A stretch of DNA of 64,000 nt, taken from Bacteroidales bacterium (GTDB taxonomy: Bacteria; Bacteroidota; Bacteroidia; Bacteroidales; UBA932). The translations under genes were made by a program, and so were the position numbers. The notes under the pieces are model-generated. The model saw nothing but the letters and a program-made list of their open reading frames with translations. It ran no database searches and was not told the DNA's origin. The DNA lies in assembly GCA_017519185.1 (NCBI GenBank), contig JAFWSX010000006.1, positions 269,526-333,525 on the forward strand, given 5' to 3'. Of this stretch, positions 53,076-61,980 are shown in pieces; within the stretch, counting starts at the first letter, position 1; each line of letters starts with the position of its first letter.

Positions 53076-54326
53076 ATGAGAAAACTTTCGATTATCGCAC
53101 TCATCGCTTCCGTTGCATTGATGAGCGCTTGCGGCCCCAAGGACCCCGGTCTCAAGGACGCATACAAGAACTATTTCAAGATCGGTGTCGCCGTTACCGA
53201 GCGTAACGTGGCAGACTCCCTCCAGGCAGCCATCATCCTCAAGGAGTTCAACAGCGTTACCGCTGAGAACTGTATGAAACCCGGCGAAATCCATCCGCAG
53301 GCCGGTGTGTGGAACTTTGAGAAGGCCGACGCCATCGCTAATTTCTGCCGCGAGCACGGCATCAAGATGCGTGGCCACAACCTTGTATGGCACAGCCAGT
53401 TCGCAACCTGGATGTTCACCAAACACGATGAGAACGGCAACCCTGTAGTCGAGCGTGATGCCAAGGGTGACACTGTGTGGGTTGAGAGACCTGCATTCGG
53501 CCGTGGCGGTTTCCCCGGCTTCGGCGGTCAGAGACCTAACGGCGGCGCACGTCCTAACGGCGCACCCGCAGTACAGATGACCAAGGTCCCCAAATATGTG
53601 GCAGCAAGCAAGCAGGAGTTCTATGATTCACTCCGTGTCCATATAAACACAGTAGTCAACCGCTACAAGGACGTCATCTATTGCTGGGACGTTGTCAATG
53701 AGGCGATGAGCGATGCCAACAACCCGGACGCTCCGTATGAGGATATGTTCCGCAAGTCACAGGCCTATCAGCTCTGCGGCGACGAGTTCATAAAGAATGC
53801 TTTCATCTGGGCTCACGAGGCTGACCCCAACGCCGGTCTGTTCTACAATGACTACAGTGCCTGGACTCCTTCCAAGAGAACATATATTTACAAGATGGTC
53901 AAGAAACTCCAGGAAGAAGGTGCTCCTATCACCGGCATCGGTATGCAGGGCCACTACAATATCTTCGACAACCCGACCCTCGAGGATTTCGAAACAGCCA
54001 TCAAGATGTATCTTGAGCTTGTTGACGACATCCAGATCACCGAGTTCGACATCCGTATCAACGAAGAGGCAGGCGGCGGACTGCAGTTCAGCCGCGGCGA
54101 AGGCCAGGTTTATACCGAAGAAATCCAGAAACAGCAGGAGAAGAAGTATGCAGATCTCTTCGAGATTATGCGCAAGTACAGCAAGAACATCTCTTGCGTT
54201 ACCTTCTGGAACCTCAGTGACCGCGATTCGTGGCTCGGCGCCAACAACTATCCGCTGCTCTTCGACAGCGAGTACCAGCGCAAGCCTGTATACTACACCG
54301 TCCGTGACTTCAAGAAGAAAAAATAA
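53076..54326 (+). CDS. GH10 endo-xylanase with Gly/Pro/Asn-rich insertion (lipoprotein)
   Basis: A 416-residue lipoprotein xylanase; signal peptide with lipobox ALMSAC (Cys19). The GH10 barrel has E209 as acid/base in CWDVVNEAMSD and E323 as nucleophile in QITEFDIRI, and HNLVWHSQFATWMF on strand 3. Right after that strand, residues about 118-175 are an inserted loop with a Gly/Pro/Arg/Asn-rich core (GRGGFPGFGGQRPNGG). The enzyme resembles the GH10 part of the 27169 fusion, which continues directly at the same place without such a long insert. It is transcribed alone, divergent from the main operon, and ends at a bidirectional terminator. Confidence 0.93.
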   Translation: MRKLSIIALIASVALMSACGPKDPGLKDAYKNYFKIGVAVTERNVADSLQAAIILKEFNSVTAENCMKPGEIHPQAGVWNFEKADAIANFCREHGIKMRGHNLVWHSQFATWMFTKHDENGNPVVERDAKGDTVWVERPAFGRGGFPGFGGQRPNGGARPNGAPAVQMTKVPKYVAASKQEFYDSLRVHINTVVNRYKDVIYCWDVVNEAMSDANNPDAPYEDMFRKSQAYQLCGDEFIKNAFIWAHEADPNAGLFYNDYSAWTPSKRTYIYKMVKKLQEEGAPITGIGMQGHYNIFDNPTLEDFETAIKMYLELVDDIQITEFDIRINEEAGGGLQFSRGEGQVYTEEIQKQQEKKYADLFEIMRKYSKNISCVTFWNLSDRDSWLGANNYPLLFDSEYQRKPVYYTVRDFKKKK

Positions 54327-54342
54327 GAGTTGATATAAACAC

Positions 54343-54381
54343 AAAAAGACAGCGGGACAAGTTTTGTCTCGCTGTCTTTTT
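54343..54381. terminator. Bidirectional terminator between GH10 and the DUF2795 gene
   Basis: AAAAAGACAGCGGGACAA (54343-54360) pairs with TTGTCTCGCTGTCTTTTT (54364-54381) with one G-U pair and a 3-base loop. A- and T-runs flank it, so it can end both convergent transcripts. Confidence 0.88.
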
Positions 54382-54405
54382 TATTTAAAGAGTAGAAATT
54401 GACTC

Positions 54406-54627
54406 TTAGTATTCTTCCTCGTTAAAAAAGAAATCGTCTTTGGTAGGGTAGTCGGGCCAGATGTCTTCGATTGAGTCGTAGACTTCTCCGTCATCCTCAA
54501 GGTCTGAAAGATTCTCGATCACTTCAAGGGGAGCTCCTGAGCGGGTGGCGTAATCGATCAATTCGTCTTTGGTGGCAGGCCACGGTGCATCTTCAAGTTT
54601 TGAAGCAAGTTCAAGTGTCCAATACAT
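54406..54627 (-). CDS. DUF2795 family protein
   Basis: A 73-residue acidic cytoplasmic protein. MYWTLELASKLEDAPWPATKDELIDYATRSGAPLEVIENL and the ending IWPDYPTKDDFFFNEEEY form a highly conserved small protein of Bacteroidetes classed as DUF2795. No enzymatic motif, no export signal. Its function is unknown; strong conservation suggests a housekeeping role. It is flanked by an AT-rich 87-base spacer and a terminator and is probably transcribed alone. Confidence 0.85.
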   Translation of the reverse strand: MYWTLELASKLEDAPWPATKDELIDYATRSGAPLEVIENLSDLEDDGEVYDSIEDIWPDYPTKDDFFFNEEEY

Positions 54628-54714
54628 TTCTTTATGATTTAGTTATTGTGTTTTACAAAAGGGCTGCAAAAATATATGAAATTCTATAATACACAATAAA
54701 AAATATAAAAAATG

Positions 54715-55242
54715 TTATGGCAGCCATTTGTCTTCTTCGCAACCTACTGAAATACAGAGGAGTCTGGCCAGTACGAAAAGGTAGTCGGAAAGCCTGTTGA
54801 GGTATATCTGGGCCTGGCGGTCGACATCCCTCAGTTCGCCTATGGCGACAACGCTCCTTTCGCAGCGACGGCATACCGTGCGGGCTACGTGGCACTCCGC
54901 GGCTTCGAATGGGCCGGCAGGCAGAAGGAAGGTCTTCTGGGGAGGCAGCTGGGCTGTCATCCTGTCGATCTCGGCCTCAAGGAATGCGACTTCGGCATCG
55001 TCCAGGGCTTTGAGTTTCGGACAAAGTTTTTCCGTTGCCAGATGTGCGGAAACATTCATCAGGTTTACCTGTATCCTGCGAAGCGGAATATCATCGGATA
55101 GTTTGCTTCGGAGGACTCCCAAATGGCTGATGAGTTCGTCGATGTCGCCGTAGGCCATAACCCTGGCGCTGGCCTTGCTGACTCTGGAACCGTCCGCCAG
55201 GCTGGTGGTTCCCTTGTCTCCGGTTTTAGTGTAAATGCCCAT
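54715..55242 (-). CDS. Cob(I)alamin adenosyltransferase (PduO type)
   Basis: A 175-residue PduO-type ATP:corrinoid adenosyltransferase, which makes adenosylcobalamin from cob(I)alamin and ATP. The N-terminal ATP-binding segment YTKTGDKGTTSLADGSRVSK (residues 4-23) and the MAYGDIDELISHLG and CRRCERSVV motifs are those of the family; the latter includes the conserved Arg residues. A C-terminal LNRLSDYLFVLARL segment completes the five-helix bundle. It is cytoplasmic. No other cobalamin gene is near, so it probably serves salvage of external corrinoids and B12-dependent enzymes such as methylmalonyl-CoA mutase, which is usual in this group. Confidence 0.92.
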   Translation of the reverse strand: MGIYTKTGDKGTTSLADGSRVSKASARVMAYGDIDELISHLGVLRSKLSDDIPLRRIQVNLMNVSAHLATEKLCPKLKALDDAEVAFLEAEIDRMTAQLPPQKTFLLPAGPFEAAECHVARTVCRRCERSVVAIGELRDVDRQAQIYLNRLSDYLFVLARLLCISVGCEEDKWLP

Positions 55243-55304
55243 ATTGTACGTACTTGTCGGTTATGCTAAAATAGCGAATTGTTCAGACAAAAGGAAAAAT
55301 TTAG

Positions 55305-55312
55305 TAATTTCG
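55305..55312 (+). promoter_or_regulatory. Probable -7 box for folE, 7 bases from the start codon
   Basis: TAATTTCG differs by one base from TAnnTTTG and lies 7 bases before the ATG at 55320. Confidence 0.4.
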
Positions 55313-55319
55313 CAAAACT

Positions 55320-55910
55320 ATGGCTTACAATAAAATTGAAGAATTCGATCCTGAGGTGACAGAGCAGCTCGCCGCCCATTATGAGGAGATATTGAGGCTT
55401 CTGGGAGAAGACCCCGGAAGGGAAGGCTTGCTGAAGACTCCTGTGAGGGTCGCCAAGTCAATGCAGTTCCTCACCAAAGGTTACAATGAGGATCCTGCAG
55501 AAATACTCAAGTCTGCACTCTTCAAGGAGGAGTACAAGCAGATGGTGGTGGTGAAGGACATCGAGCTGTATTCGATCTGCGAGCACCATATGCTTCCTTT
55601 CTACGGCAAGTGCCACGTCGCATATATCCCCAACGGGTATATCACCGGCCTGAGCAAGGTCGCCCGGGTGGTGGAGACTTTCGCCCGCCGCCTTCAGGTG
55701 CAGGAGCGCCTCACAGTGCAGATACGTGACTGCATCCAGGAGACTCTCAATCCTCTTGGCGTGGCCGTTGTGATAGAGGCCGCCCATATGTGCATGCAGA
55801 TCCGCGGCGTGCAGAAGCAGCATTCCGTGACGACCACTTCTGCCTTCACCGGCATATTCCTGAAATCAGAAAAGACCAGGGCGGAATTCCTGACCCTTAT
55901 AGGCAAATAG
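55320..55910 (+). CDS. folE: GTP cyclohydrolase I
   Basis: A 196-residue FolE enzyme that converts GTP to 7,8-dihydroneopterin triphosphate, the first step of folate (and pterin or queuosine) synthesis. The zinc ligands are C87 and H90 in [11 protein letters not shown] and C158 in [33 protein letters not shown] and the tail [14 protein letters not shown] are the family signatures. The length is that of a compact bacterial form. ATG 55320 is the natural start. TrkA follows after 3 bases and is probably co-transcribed. Confidence 0.95.
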   Translation: MAYNKIEEFDPEVTEQLAAHYEEILRLLGEDPGREGLLKTPVRVAKSMQFLTKGYNEDPAEILKSALFKEEYKQMVVVKDIELYSICEHHMLPFYGKCHVAYIPNGYITGLSKVARVVETFARRLQVQERLTVQIRDCIQETLNPLGVAVVIEAAHMCMQIRGVQKQHSVTTTSAFTGIFLKSEKTRAEFLTLIGK

Positions 55911-55913
55911 GTT

Positions 55914-57263
55914 ATGAACATTATTATAGCAGGTGCAGGTGAAGTCGGCCGCCATCTTGCAAAGATGCTGGCAGGTGAAAATCACAACTTGACGGTGATC
56001 GACAGCGACGCCGGCCGTCTCGCTATCATCAGCGACGAAGCCGATGTCGTGACTGTCCAGGGCAATCCGACTTCCATCGATATACTTGAAAGGGCTGGCG
56101 TAAGGGTTGCCGACCTTTTCGTGTCTGTGTTCCCCGATTCCGACCAGTACGTGAACATAGTCGCTGCGATGCTGGCCAAGCAGATGGGTGCCGCGAAAGT
56201 CACCGCCCGCATCAACAATGCCGAATATCTCAGCCACGAGAACAAACTGCTGTTCACCGACCTCGGCATCGACCTGCTGTTCTACCCCGAAAAGATAGCT
56301 GCTTCAGAAATTCTCGAACTGATCAAGCAGGCAGAGACCGCAGAGTTCGCAGAGTTCGCCCACGGAAAGCTCCAGCTGATAGTCTTCAGGCTTGAGGAGT
56401 ATGCTCCCCTGATAGACAAGACTATCCTGGAATACGTCACTGACAAGGATTTCCCTCCCTTCAGGATAGTTGCCGTATCAAGAGGCGACCAGACTCTTAT
56501 TCCCAACGGAGAGACCCGTTTCCGCCTGCACGACCAGGTGTTCGTCGTGACCAAGAAGGAGAATATAGATCTGGCCAGGAACATCGCCGGAAAGGTGGAT
56601 TTCCGCATCAAGCGTCTTGCCATCCTCGGAGGCGGCAGGATTGCCGAAATGGTTGCTGAAAAGGCAGAGAAGTTCACCGAAGAAGTCAAGATCATAGAGA
56701 GTGACCCCGAGCGTTGCGTCGAACTTTCTTCAAAGCTCAACAAGACACTCGTCATCAATAATACCACGAAGACAGGCAATTTCTTCTATGACGAAAACAT
56801 AAAGGATTACGACGCCTTCCTGGCCGTCACCCCTAATTCCGAGGCGAACATCCTTGCCTGCGCTTCTGCCAAGAGGCTTGGCGTGATGAAGACTATAGCA
56901 GAAGTCGAGAACCTGGAGTACATAAGGCTGGCAGAGGAGATGGGAGTGGACGCGGTTGTCAACAAGAAGCTCATTACTGCAGGCCGTATTTTCCGTTTCA
57001 CTCTCAGCAACAAGGTCCGCACCATAAAATGCCTGTCAGGATCGAACGCCGAGATTCTCGAATATCTCGCGAACCCCGGCAGTCCCATCACTAAAAAGCC
57101 CCTCAAGGATCTCAATTTTCCTGAAGGCGCCATCATTGGCGGCGTAATACGTGGAAGTGAATCTATGATTGCGGTAGGTTCTACCCAGATCAACGCCTAC
57201 GACAGGGTGGCAGTCTTCGCATTGCCTTCCGCCCTCAAGGAGGTAGATAAATTCTTCCTGTAG
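55914..57263 (+). CDS. trkA: Trk potassium-uptake regulatory subunit TrkA
   Basis: A 449-residue cytoplasmic protein with two NAD-binding RCK_N domains (MNIIIAGAGEVGRHLAKML at 1-19; RLAILGGGRIAEMVAEKA near 235), each followed by an RCK_C domain (DKTILEYVTDKDFPPFRIVAVSRGDQTLIPNGETRFRLHDQVFVV; ITKKPLKDLNFPEGAIIGGVIRG). This double layout is that of TrkA, which gates the K+ channel subunit TrkH. In many Bacteroidetes trkH follows directly; here the next genes are AraC regulators on the other strand, so TrkH must be elsewhere. Its last 67 bases overlap the 3' end of an AraC-type ORF. It follows folE by 3 bases. Confidence 0.93.
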   Translation: MNIIIAGAGEVGRHLAKMLAGENHNLTVIDSDAGRLAIISDEADVVTVQGNPTSIDILERAGVRVADLFVSVFPDSDQYVNIVAAMLAKQMGAAKVTARINNAEYLSHENKLLFTDLGIDLLFYPEKIAASEILELIKQAETAEFAEFAHGKLQLIVFRLEEYAPLIDKTILEYVTDKDFPPFRIVAVSRGDQTLIPNGETRFRLHDQVFVVTKKENIDLARNIAGKVDFRIKRLAILGGGRIAEMVAEKAEKFTEEVKIIESDPERCVELSSKLNKTLVINNTTKTGNFFYDENIKDYDAFLAVTPNSEANILACASAKRLGVMKTIAEVENLEYIRLAEEMGVDAVVNKKLITAGRIFRFTLSNKVRTIKCLSGSNAEILEYLANPGSPITKKPLKDLNFPEGAIIGGVIRGSESMIAVGSTQINAYDRVAVFALPSALKEVDKFFL

Positions 57264-57631
57264 ACAGCGGCTGTTATTCCGTATTCCTTCTTCAGATAGC
57301 GGTTGAGGTTTCTCGCGGTCTTGAACCCGCACAGTGCTGCCATTTCTTCAACTCTCATATGCCGGTTTTCCCAGAGCACGGCTATCTCCATAAAGTGCCG
57401 CACCCGGAATGAATTGACATATCCGTTCCAGTCGCATTGCCTGCAGGTGGATATCGCTTCTGTGAGATATGTCCTATTGGTGCTGAGTTCGATGGCAAGG
57501 TCCCGTTTTGAGAAATCAGGGCTGAGGAACAGTTTCTTTTCGTATATGATTTTGTCAGAACGAGCCATCAGCTGATGAAACCTGGCCTTTTGCCGTCTCT
57601 CTCGTCTTTTTCTCTCCATTAACCATTTCAT
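57197..57631 (-). CDS. AraC-type DNA-binding protein, short
   Basis: A 144-residue protein consisting almost only of an AraC HTH domain: first helix-turn-helix FSKRDLAIELSTNRTYLTEAIS, second MRVEEMAALCGFKTARNLNRYLKKEYGITAAVYRK. It has no sensor domain. The start is uncertain: ATG 57631, ATG 57619 and ATG 57568 (MARSDKIIYEKKLFLSPDF) are possible, and all lie inside the preceding AraC gene. The 3' end overlaps trkA by 67 bases on the opposite strand. It may be a real partner regulator coupled to the upstream gene, or the DNA-binding remnant of a longer regulator. Confidence 0.6.
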   Translation of the reverse strand: MKWLMERKRRERRQKARFHQLMARSDKIIYEKKLFLSPDFSKRDLAIELSTNRTYLTEAISTCRQCDWNGYVNSFRVRHFMEIAVLWENRHMRVEEMAALCGFKTARNLNRYLKKEYGITAAVYRKNLSTSLRAEGNAKTATLS

Positions 57632-58163
57632 GTCTCATGTCGTTCTTGTATTTTTTGCACCATTCGCCCGGAGTCATACCGGTATATCTTGTGAATGCGG
57701 TATTGAAAGTAGTCATCGACTGGAATCCCGACGATTCGGCCATCGTCGAGATATCAATCTGGGGATTCTTCATATATAGGTCCATTGCGTCCCTGATGCG
57801 GTACCAGTTTATGAACTGACTGAAATTCTTCTTGAAATGGGAGTTTATTATTCGGGAAAGGTAGGATTTGTTGGTGTTCAGGTAGTCGGCGATGTCACTT
57901 ATCTTGATGCTGGGATTAAGATATGGTTTCTCCCTCTCCAGATAATCCATAAGACTGTCGCAGATTGCCTGATGGTTGTCGCACAGAAGGTTGCCTGTGA
58001 CGCTGATGTCATCGTCCGCTATCATCTCGGGGCTCAGGTACGGGCGCGCGGGGGCTTGGGGTTCACACTTCTGGAGTTTACGGGTGCGCATCAAAAGATA
58101 GACGCAGATGACCGCAAGCGCGGCGCAGAGCAGGATCGCAGTTATAAATAGAATTTGGAACAT
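57555..58163 (-). CDS. AraC-family regulator with N-terminal membrane helix
   Basis: A 202-residue protein. ATG 58163 opens one membrane helix (MFQILFITAILLCAALAVICVYLLM), followed by a linker and a C-terminal AraC domain: SIKISDIADYLNTNKSYLSRIINSHFKKNFSQFINWYRI, then ISTMAESSGFQSMTTFNTAFTRYTGMTPGEW. The layout is like the output end of membrane-anchored AraC regulators, with the periplasmic or cytosolic sensor part missing. It overlaps the next AraC ORF by 77 bases in a different frame. An 11-base inverted repeat surrounds its -7-like box. Confidence 0.8.
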   Translation of the reverse strand: MFQILFITAILLCAALAVICVYLLMRTRKLQKCEPQAPARPYLSPEMIADDDISVTGNLLCDNHQAICDSLMDYLEREKPYLNPSIKISDIADYLNTNKSYLSRIINSHFKKNFSQFINWYRIRDAMDLYMKNPQIDISTMAESSGFQSMTTFNTAFTRYTGMTPGEWCKKYKNDMRHEMVNGEKKTRETAKGQVSSADGSF

Positions 58164-58173
58164 TACTGAACTG

Positions 58174-58211
58174 TTTTTGGCGAAATTTAGCAATCTGTGC
58201 TTCGCCAAAAA
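58174..58211. promoter_or_regulatory. Perfect 11-base inverted repeat upstream of the AraC gene
   Basis: TTTTTGGCGAA (58174-58184) and TTCGCCAAAAA (58201-58211) are perfect inverted arms with a 16-base spacer. The -7-like TAAATTTC (minus, 58189-58182) overlaps the left arm and spacer, and the start site would fall in the left arm. The spacing of about 27 bases between arm starts suits a dimer bound over the promoter. It is a candidate autoregulatory operator. Confidence 0.5.
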
Positions 58212-58269
58212 TCCAATAATGCAACCCGTTATACGGTTTTTTCCAAATACAAGAATGGAAATCGGAATA

Positions 58270-59169
58270 TCACTTTTTAATCTGCTCGAAACCCTTGCCG
58301 AACACACCGCTGACGTTGTTTATTGAAACAAAAGCAGTGTCGTCAACCTTTTTGATGATTTTAAGGATCTGGCTGGATTCCTGTTTTCGTGCGACGACCG
58401 TGACGATTTCACTTTCGGTGTGAGTGTACCATCCTTCGCTGTGGATGGCTGTCACTCCGCGATGAGCTTCCTGGGTGATGGCATCTGCGATGTCTGCGTA
58501 CTTCCTGGAGAAGACCATTATCTGCACGCACTGCTTGTTACCGTTCAGGAACAGGTCGAGGGTATAGCTGAAGACGGCGGAAGTCACGAAACCGTAGATG
58601 ACAGTGGCAAGCCTGGTGCCGAAGGTTCCTGCCGAAGGTATCAGCAGAGTGGATGATATGATAAGAACGTCCAGCGACACTATGATGCTGCCGGGTGAGA
58701 TGCTCCTGTATTTGTTGATGATCAGGGCGATGATGTCGGTGCCGCCGCTGCTGCCTCCCTGAGTGAAAGTGATGGCGATGCCGAGGCCGGAGAGTGCACC
58801 TCCGAAGAGGGCGCAGGTCAGCCTTCCGTTCTCGTGGGCGAATTCATTGATGAAGTCGGTAGGTATGATGTCCGGAATAAACCTGAACAGGATAGTAGTC
58901 ACGATCACGGCAAAGACAGTCTTGGCGCCGAAGCTCTTGCCCAGGATTTTCAACGCGATCACAAGAAGGACGGCATTGACTATGAAATAGGTGTAGCTGA
59001 TATTGAATCCGGTGGCATACTGTATGATGGCTCCCAGGCCGGAAACACCTCCGCCTACCATATTGTTCGGGAGCAGGAAGACGCTCCAGGCTGATACATA
59101 CAGCACCAGTCCAAGAAGAATGATGACATACTCCTTTACTCCGGTCCAGAAAGTGCGTTGCGTCAGCAT
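58270..59169 (-). CDS. YitT-family membrane protein (DUF161/DUF2179)
   Basis: A 299-residue protein with about five to six membrane helices in the first 200 residues ([55 protein letters not shown]) and a cytoplasmic C-terminal DUF2179 domain ([20 protein letters not shown]... [29 protein letters not shown]). [27 protein letters not shown] and [19 protein letters not shown] are the family motifs. The function is unknown, possibly transport. ATG 59169 overlaps the end of leuS by 7 bases, so it is probably translated from the leuS mRNA. Confidence 0.9.
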   Translation of the reverse strand: MLTQRTFWTGVKEYVIILLGLVLYVSAWSVFLLPNNMVGGGVSGLGAIIQYATGFNISYTYFIVNAVLLVIALKILGKSFGAKTVFAVIVTTILFRFIPDIIPTDFINEFAHENGRLTCALFGGALSGLGIAITFTQGGSSGGTDIIALIINKYRSISPGSIIVSLDVLIISSTLLIPSAGTFGTRLATVIYGFVTSAVFSYTLDLFLNGNKQCVQIMVFSRKYADIADAITQEAHRGVTAIHSEGWYTHTESEIVTVVARKQESSQILKIIKKVDDTAFVSINNVSGVFGKGFEQIKK

Positions 59170-61928
59170 ACCACGTTGATGATCTTTGACGGAACCACGA
59201 TAATCTTCCTGATGGAACCACCGTTCAGATATTTGGCTGTCCTTTCATCGTTGCGGACGGCATCGGCCGCCTCCTGCTGAGAAAGACTCTTGGAAAGGGT
59301 GATCTTGAAACGGAGCTTGCCGTTGAATGAAACGGGATATTCGAAAGAGTCCTCGACGGTATATGCCGGGTTGAACTCAGGGAAACTTGCATAAGTTATG
59401 GTCTCGTCGTGACCGAGCAGGCTCCACAGCTCTTCAGCTACGTGAGGAGCGAACGGTGAGATGAGGATTACCATCGGCTCGAGGATCTCCCTCTTGTTGC
59501 AGCCGAGAGATGCCAGGTCGTTGACAGCTATCATAAAGGCGCTCACGGTAGTGTTGAATGAGAAGTGCTCGATATCCCAGGACTCCTTCTCAATGAGTTT
59601 GTGGAGGGTCTTGAGCTCAGTGGCAGTGGCTTTTTCGTCGCTTACGCAGAATTCTCCGGCCTCATTGAGGAACATACGGTAGAACTTGCGCAGAAAACGG
59701 TGTACGCCGTCGATGCCCTTGGTGTCCCAGGGTTTGCTCTGCTCCAGAGGGCCGAGGAACATCTCGTAAAGACGGAGGGTGTCGGCACCATAGTCAGCGC
59801 ATATCTTGTCCGGATTGACAACATTGTACATCGACTTGCTCATCTTCTCCACAGCGTAACCGCAAACATATTCACCGTCTTCGAGAATGAATTCGGCAGT
59901 TGCATATTCGGGAGACCAGGCCTTGAAGGCTTCGAGGTCGAGACGGTCGTTGTGGACGATGTTGACGTCAACGTGGATCTCGGTGGTGTCATAGTTGTCC
60001 TTGAGACCGAAGGACACGAAAGTGTTGGTGCCCTTGATGCGGTATACGAAGTTGCTGCGGCCCTGGATCATTCCCTGGTTGATGAGTTTCTTGAAAGGTT
60101 CCTGCTCGCAGACATAGCCGAGGTCATAGAGGAACTTGTTCCAGAAGCGGGAGTAGATCAGGTGGCCGGTGGCGTGCTCTGTGCCGCCTATGTAGAGGTC
60201 GACGTTGCGCCAGTATTCGTCAGCTTCGCGGCTGACAAGCGCCTTGTCGTTCCTTGGATCCATATAGCGCAGGTAGTATGCGCTGCTGCCTGCGAAGCCG
60301 GGCATCGTGCTCTTCTCGATGGGCCAGCCTTCGTAGGTCCAGTCCTTTGCCCTTGCCAACGGCGGTTCGCCGCTCTCGGTGGGCTTGAACTCATCTATCG
60401 CAGGAAGCTCCAGCGGAAGCTTGTCCTCAGGCATCGGACAGGCGACGCCTTCCTTGAAATAGATGGGGAAGGGTTCGCCCCAATAGCGCTGGCGTGAGAA
60501 GATGGCATCGCGGAGACGGTAGTTGATCTTGCGCTTGCCTATGCCCTTGCTCTCGACATAGTCGATTGCGGCGGGAATGGCCTGCTGCACAGTCATACCG
60601 TTGAGAAATCCGGAGTTGCACATAATGCCTTCCTTGGCATCGAAGCTTTCCTCGCTTACGTCGCAGCCCTCGATGAGAGGGATTATCGGAAGGTTGAACT
60701 CACGTGCGAAAACGTAGTCGCGGCTGTCGTGGGCCGGAACAGCCATAATGGCTCCGGTGCCGTAGCCTGCCAGTACATATTCTGAAATCCAAACGGGAAC
60801 CTTGTCGCCCGTCAGGGGGTTGACAGCATAAGAACCGCTGAAGACTCCGGTGACGTGACGGGTTTCGGCGATGCGCTCCCTTTCGGTCTTCTTCTTGGCT
60901 GCAGCCAAATACTCGGCCACTGCTTCCTTCTGGCCCGGAGTGGTGAGTTTCTCAACCCAGTCGCTCTCGGGTGCGAGAACCATAAATGTCACTCCGAAGA
61001 TGGTGTCGGCACGGGTGGTGAAGATCACCATATCATACTCCTTGTCGCCGTTGTACACCTTGAAGGTCATCTCGGCTCCCTGCGAGCGGCCGATCCAGTT
61101 GCGCTGCATTTCCTTGAGAGAGTCGGTCCAGTCAAGCTGGTCGAGTCCGGACAGAAGCCTTTCGGCATAGGCGCTGACGCGCAGCTGCCACTGCTTCATC
61201 TTCTTCTGTTCTACGGGGAAGCCGCCTCTGACAGAGAGGCCTTCCTTCACTTCGTCATTCGCCAGCACGGTCCCGAGCTTGGGGCACCAGTTGACGGTTG
61301 TTTCGCCCTGATAAGCTATCCTGTACTGCATCAGCACAGCCTGCTTCTCAGCCTCTCCCATTGCCTTCCATTCATCCGCACTGAAGGTCTTCACAGTTCC
61401 GCAGGCTGCATTTACGGCAGCGTTGCCGCCTTTCTCGAACTTTTCTATGAGCGTTGCTACCGGCACTGCCTTGTCCAGATCCTTGTCATACCAGCTGTCG
61501 AACATCTTCAGGAAAGCCCACTGCGTCCACTTGTAATAGCCAGGGTCACAAGTGCGGACTTCACGCGACCAGTCATACGAGAAGCCGATCTTGTCCATCT
61601 GCTGGCGGTAGCGGGCGATGTTGTTCTCGGTGGTGGTGGCGGGATGCTGCCCTGTCTGGATGGCGTACTGCTCTGCAGGCAGTCCAAACGCATCGTAGCC
61701 CATCGGGTGAAGCACGTTGAAGCCTTTCAGCCTTTTGTAGCGGCTGTATATGTCACTGGCAATGTAGCCCAGAGGGTGTCCGACGTGGAGGCCGGCGCCG
61801 CTGGGGTAGGGGAACATATCCAGGACGTAGTATTTGGGTTTGGAAGATTTGTTGTCGGTTTGAAAAGTGTGGTTGTCAGCCCAATATTGCTGCCATTTCT
61901 TTTCGATCTGGGCGAAATTGTATTCCAT
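59163..61928 (-). CDS. leuS: Leucyl-tRNA synthetase
   Basis: A 921-residue class I synthetase that charges tRNA-Leu. The HIGH motif appears as [16 protein letters not shown] (about residues 40-55) and the KMSKS motif as [11 protein letters not shown] (about 690-700). Between them lies the CP1 editing domain with [18 protein letters not shown] and [20 protein letters not shown], the latter containing the conserved editing Asp. The anticodon-binding domain and C-terminal extension complete the protein. It is about 60 residues longer than the E. coli enzyme, as usual in Bacteroidetes. Its -7 box is at 61960-61953. The YitT-like gene follows with an overlap. Confidence 0.97.
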   Translation of the reverse strand: MEYNFAQIEKKWQQYWADNHTFQTDNKSSKPKYYVLDMFPYPSGAGLHVGHPLGYIASDIYSRYKRLKGFNVLHPMGYDAFGLPAEQYAIQTGQHPATTTENNIARYRQQMDKIGFSYDWSREVRTCDPGYYKWTQWAFLKMFDSWYDKDLDKAVPVATLIEKFEKGGNAAVNAACGTVKTFSADEWKAMGEAEKQAVLMQYRIAYQGETTVNWCPKLGTVLANDEVKEGLSVRGGFPVEQKKMKQWQLRVSAYAERLLSGLDQLDWTDSLKEMQRNWIGRSQGAEMTFKVYNGDKEYDMVIFTTRADTIFGVTFMVLAPESDWVEKLTTPGQKEAVAEYLAAAKKKTERERIAETRHVTGVFSGSYAVNPLTGDKVPVWISEYVLAGYGTGAIMAVPAHDSRDYVFAREFNLPIIPLIEGCDVSEESFDAKEGIMCNSGFLNGMTVQQAIPAAIDYVESKGIGKRKINYRLRDAIFSRQRYWGEPFPIYFKEGVACPMPEDKLPLELPAIDEFKPTESGEPPLARAKDWTYEGWPIEKSTMPGFAGSSAYYLRYMDPRNDKALVSREADEYWRNVDLYIGGTEHATGHLIYSRFWNKFLYDLGYVCEQEPFKKLINQGMIQGRSNFVYRIKGTNTFVSFGLKDNYDTTEIHVDVNIVHNDRLDLEAFKAWSPEYATAEFILEDGEYVCGYAVEKMSKSMYNVVNPDKICADYGADTLRLYEMFLGPLEQSKPWDTKGIDGVHRFLRKFYRMFLNEAGEFCVSDEKATATELKTLHKLIEKESWDIEHFSFNTTVSAFMIAVNDLASLGCNKREILEPMVILISPFAPHVAEELWSLLGHDETITYASFPEFNPAYTVEDSFEYPVSFNGKLRFKITLSKSLSQQEAADAVRNDERTAKYLNGGSIRKIIVVPSKIINVVC

Positions 61929-61952
61929 TTGCGGATTTTAAAATATATCGCG

Positions 61953-61960
61953 CAAATATA
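61953..61960 (-). promoter_or_regulatory. -7 box for leuS
   Basis: TATATTTG on the minus strand is a perfect -7 box, 24 bases before the ATG at 61928. Confidence 0.55.
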
Positions 61961-61980
61961 TAAAAAACACGGATAAACAA

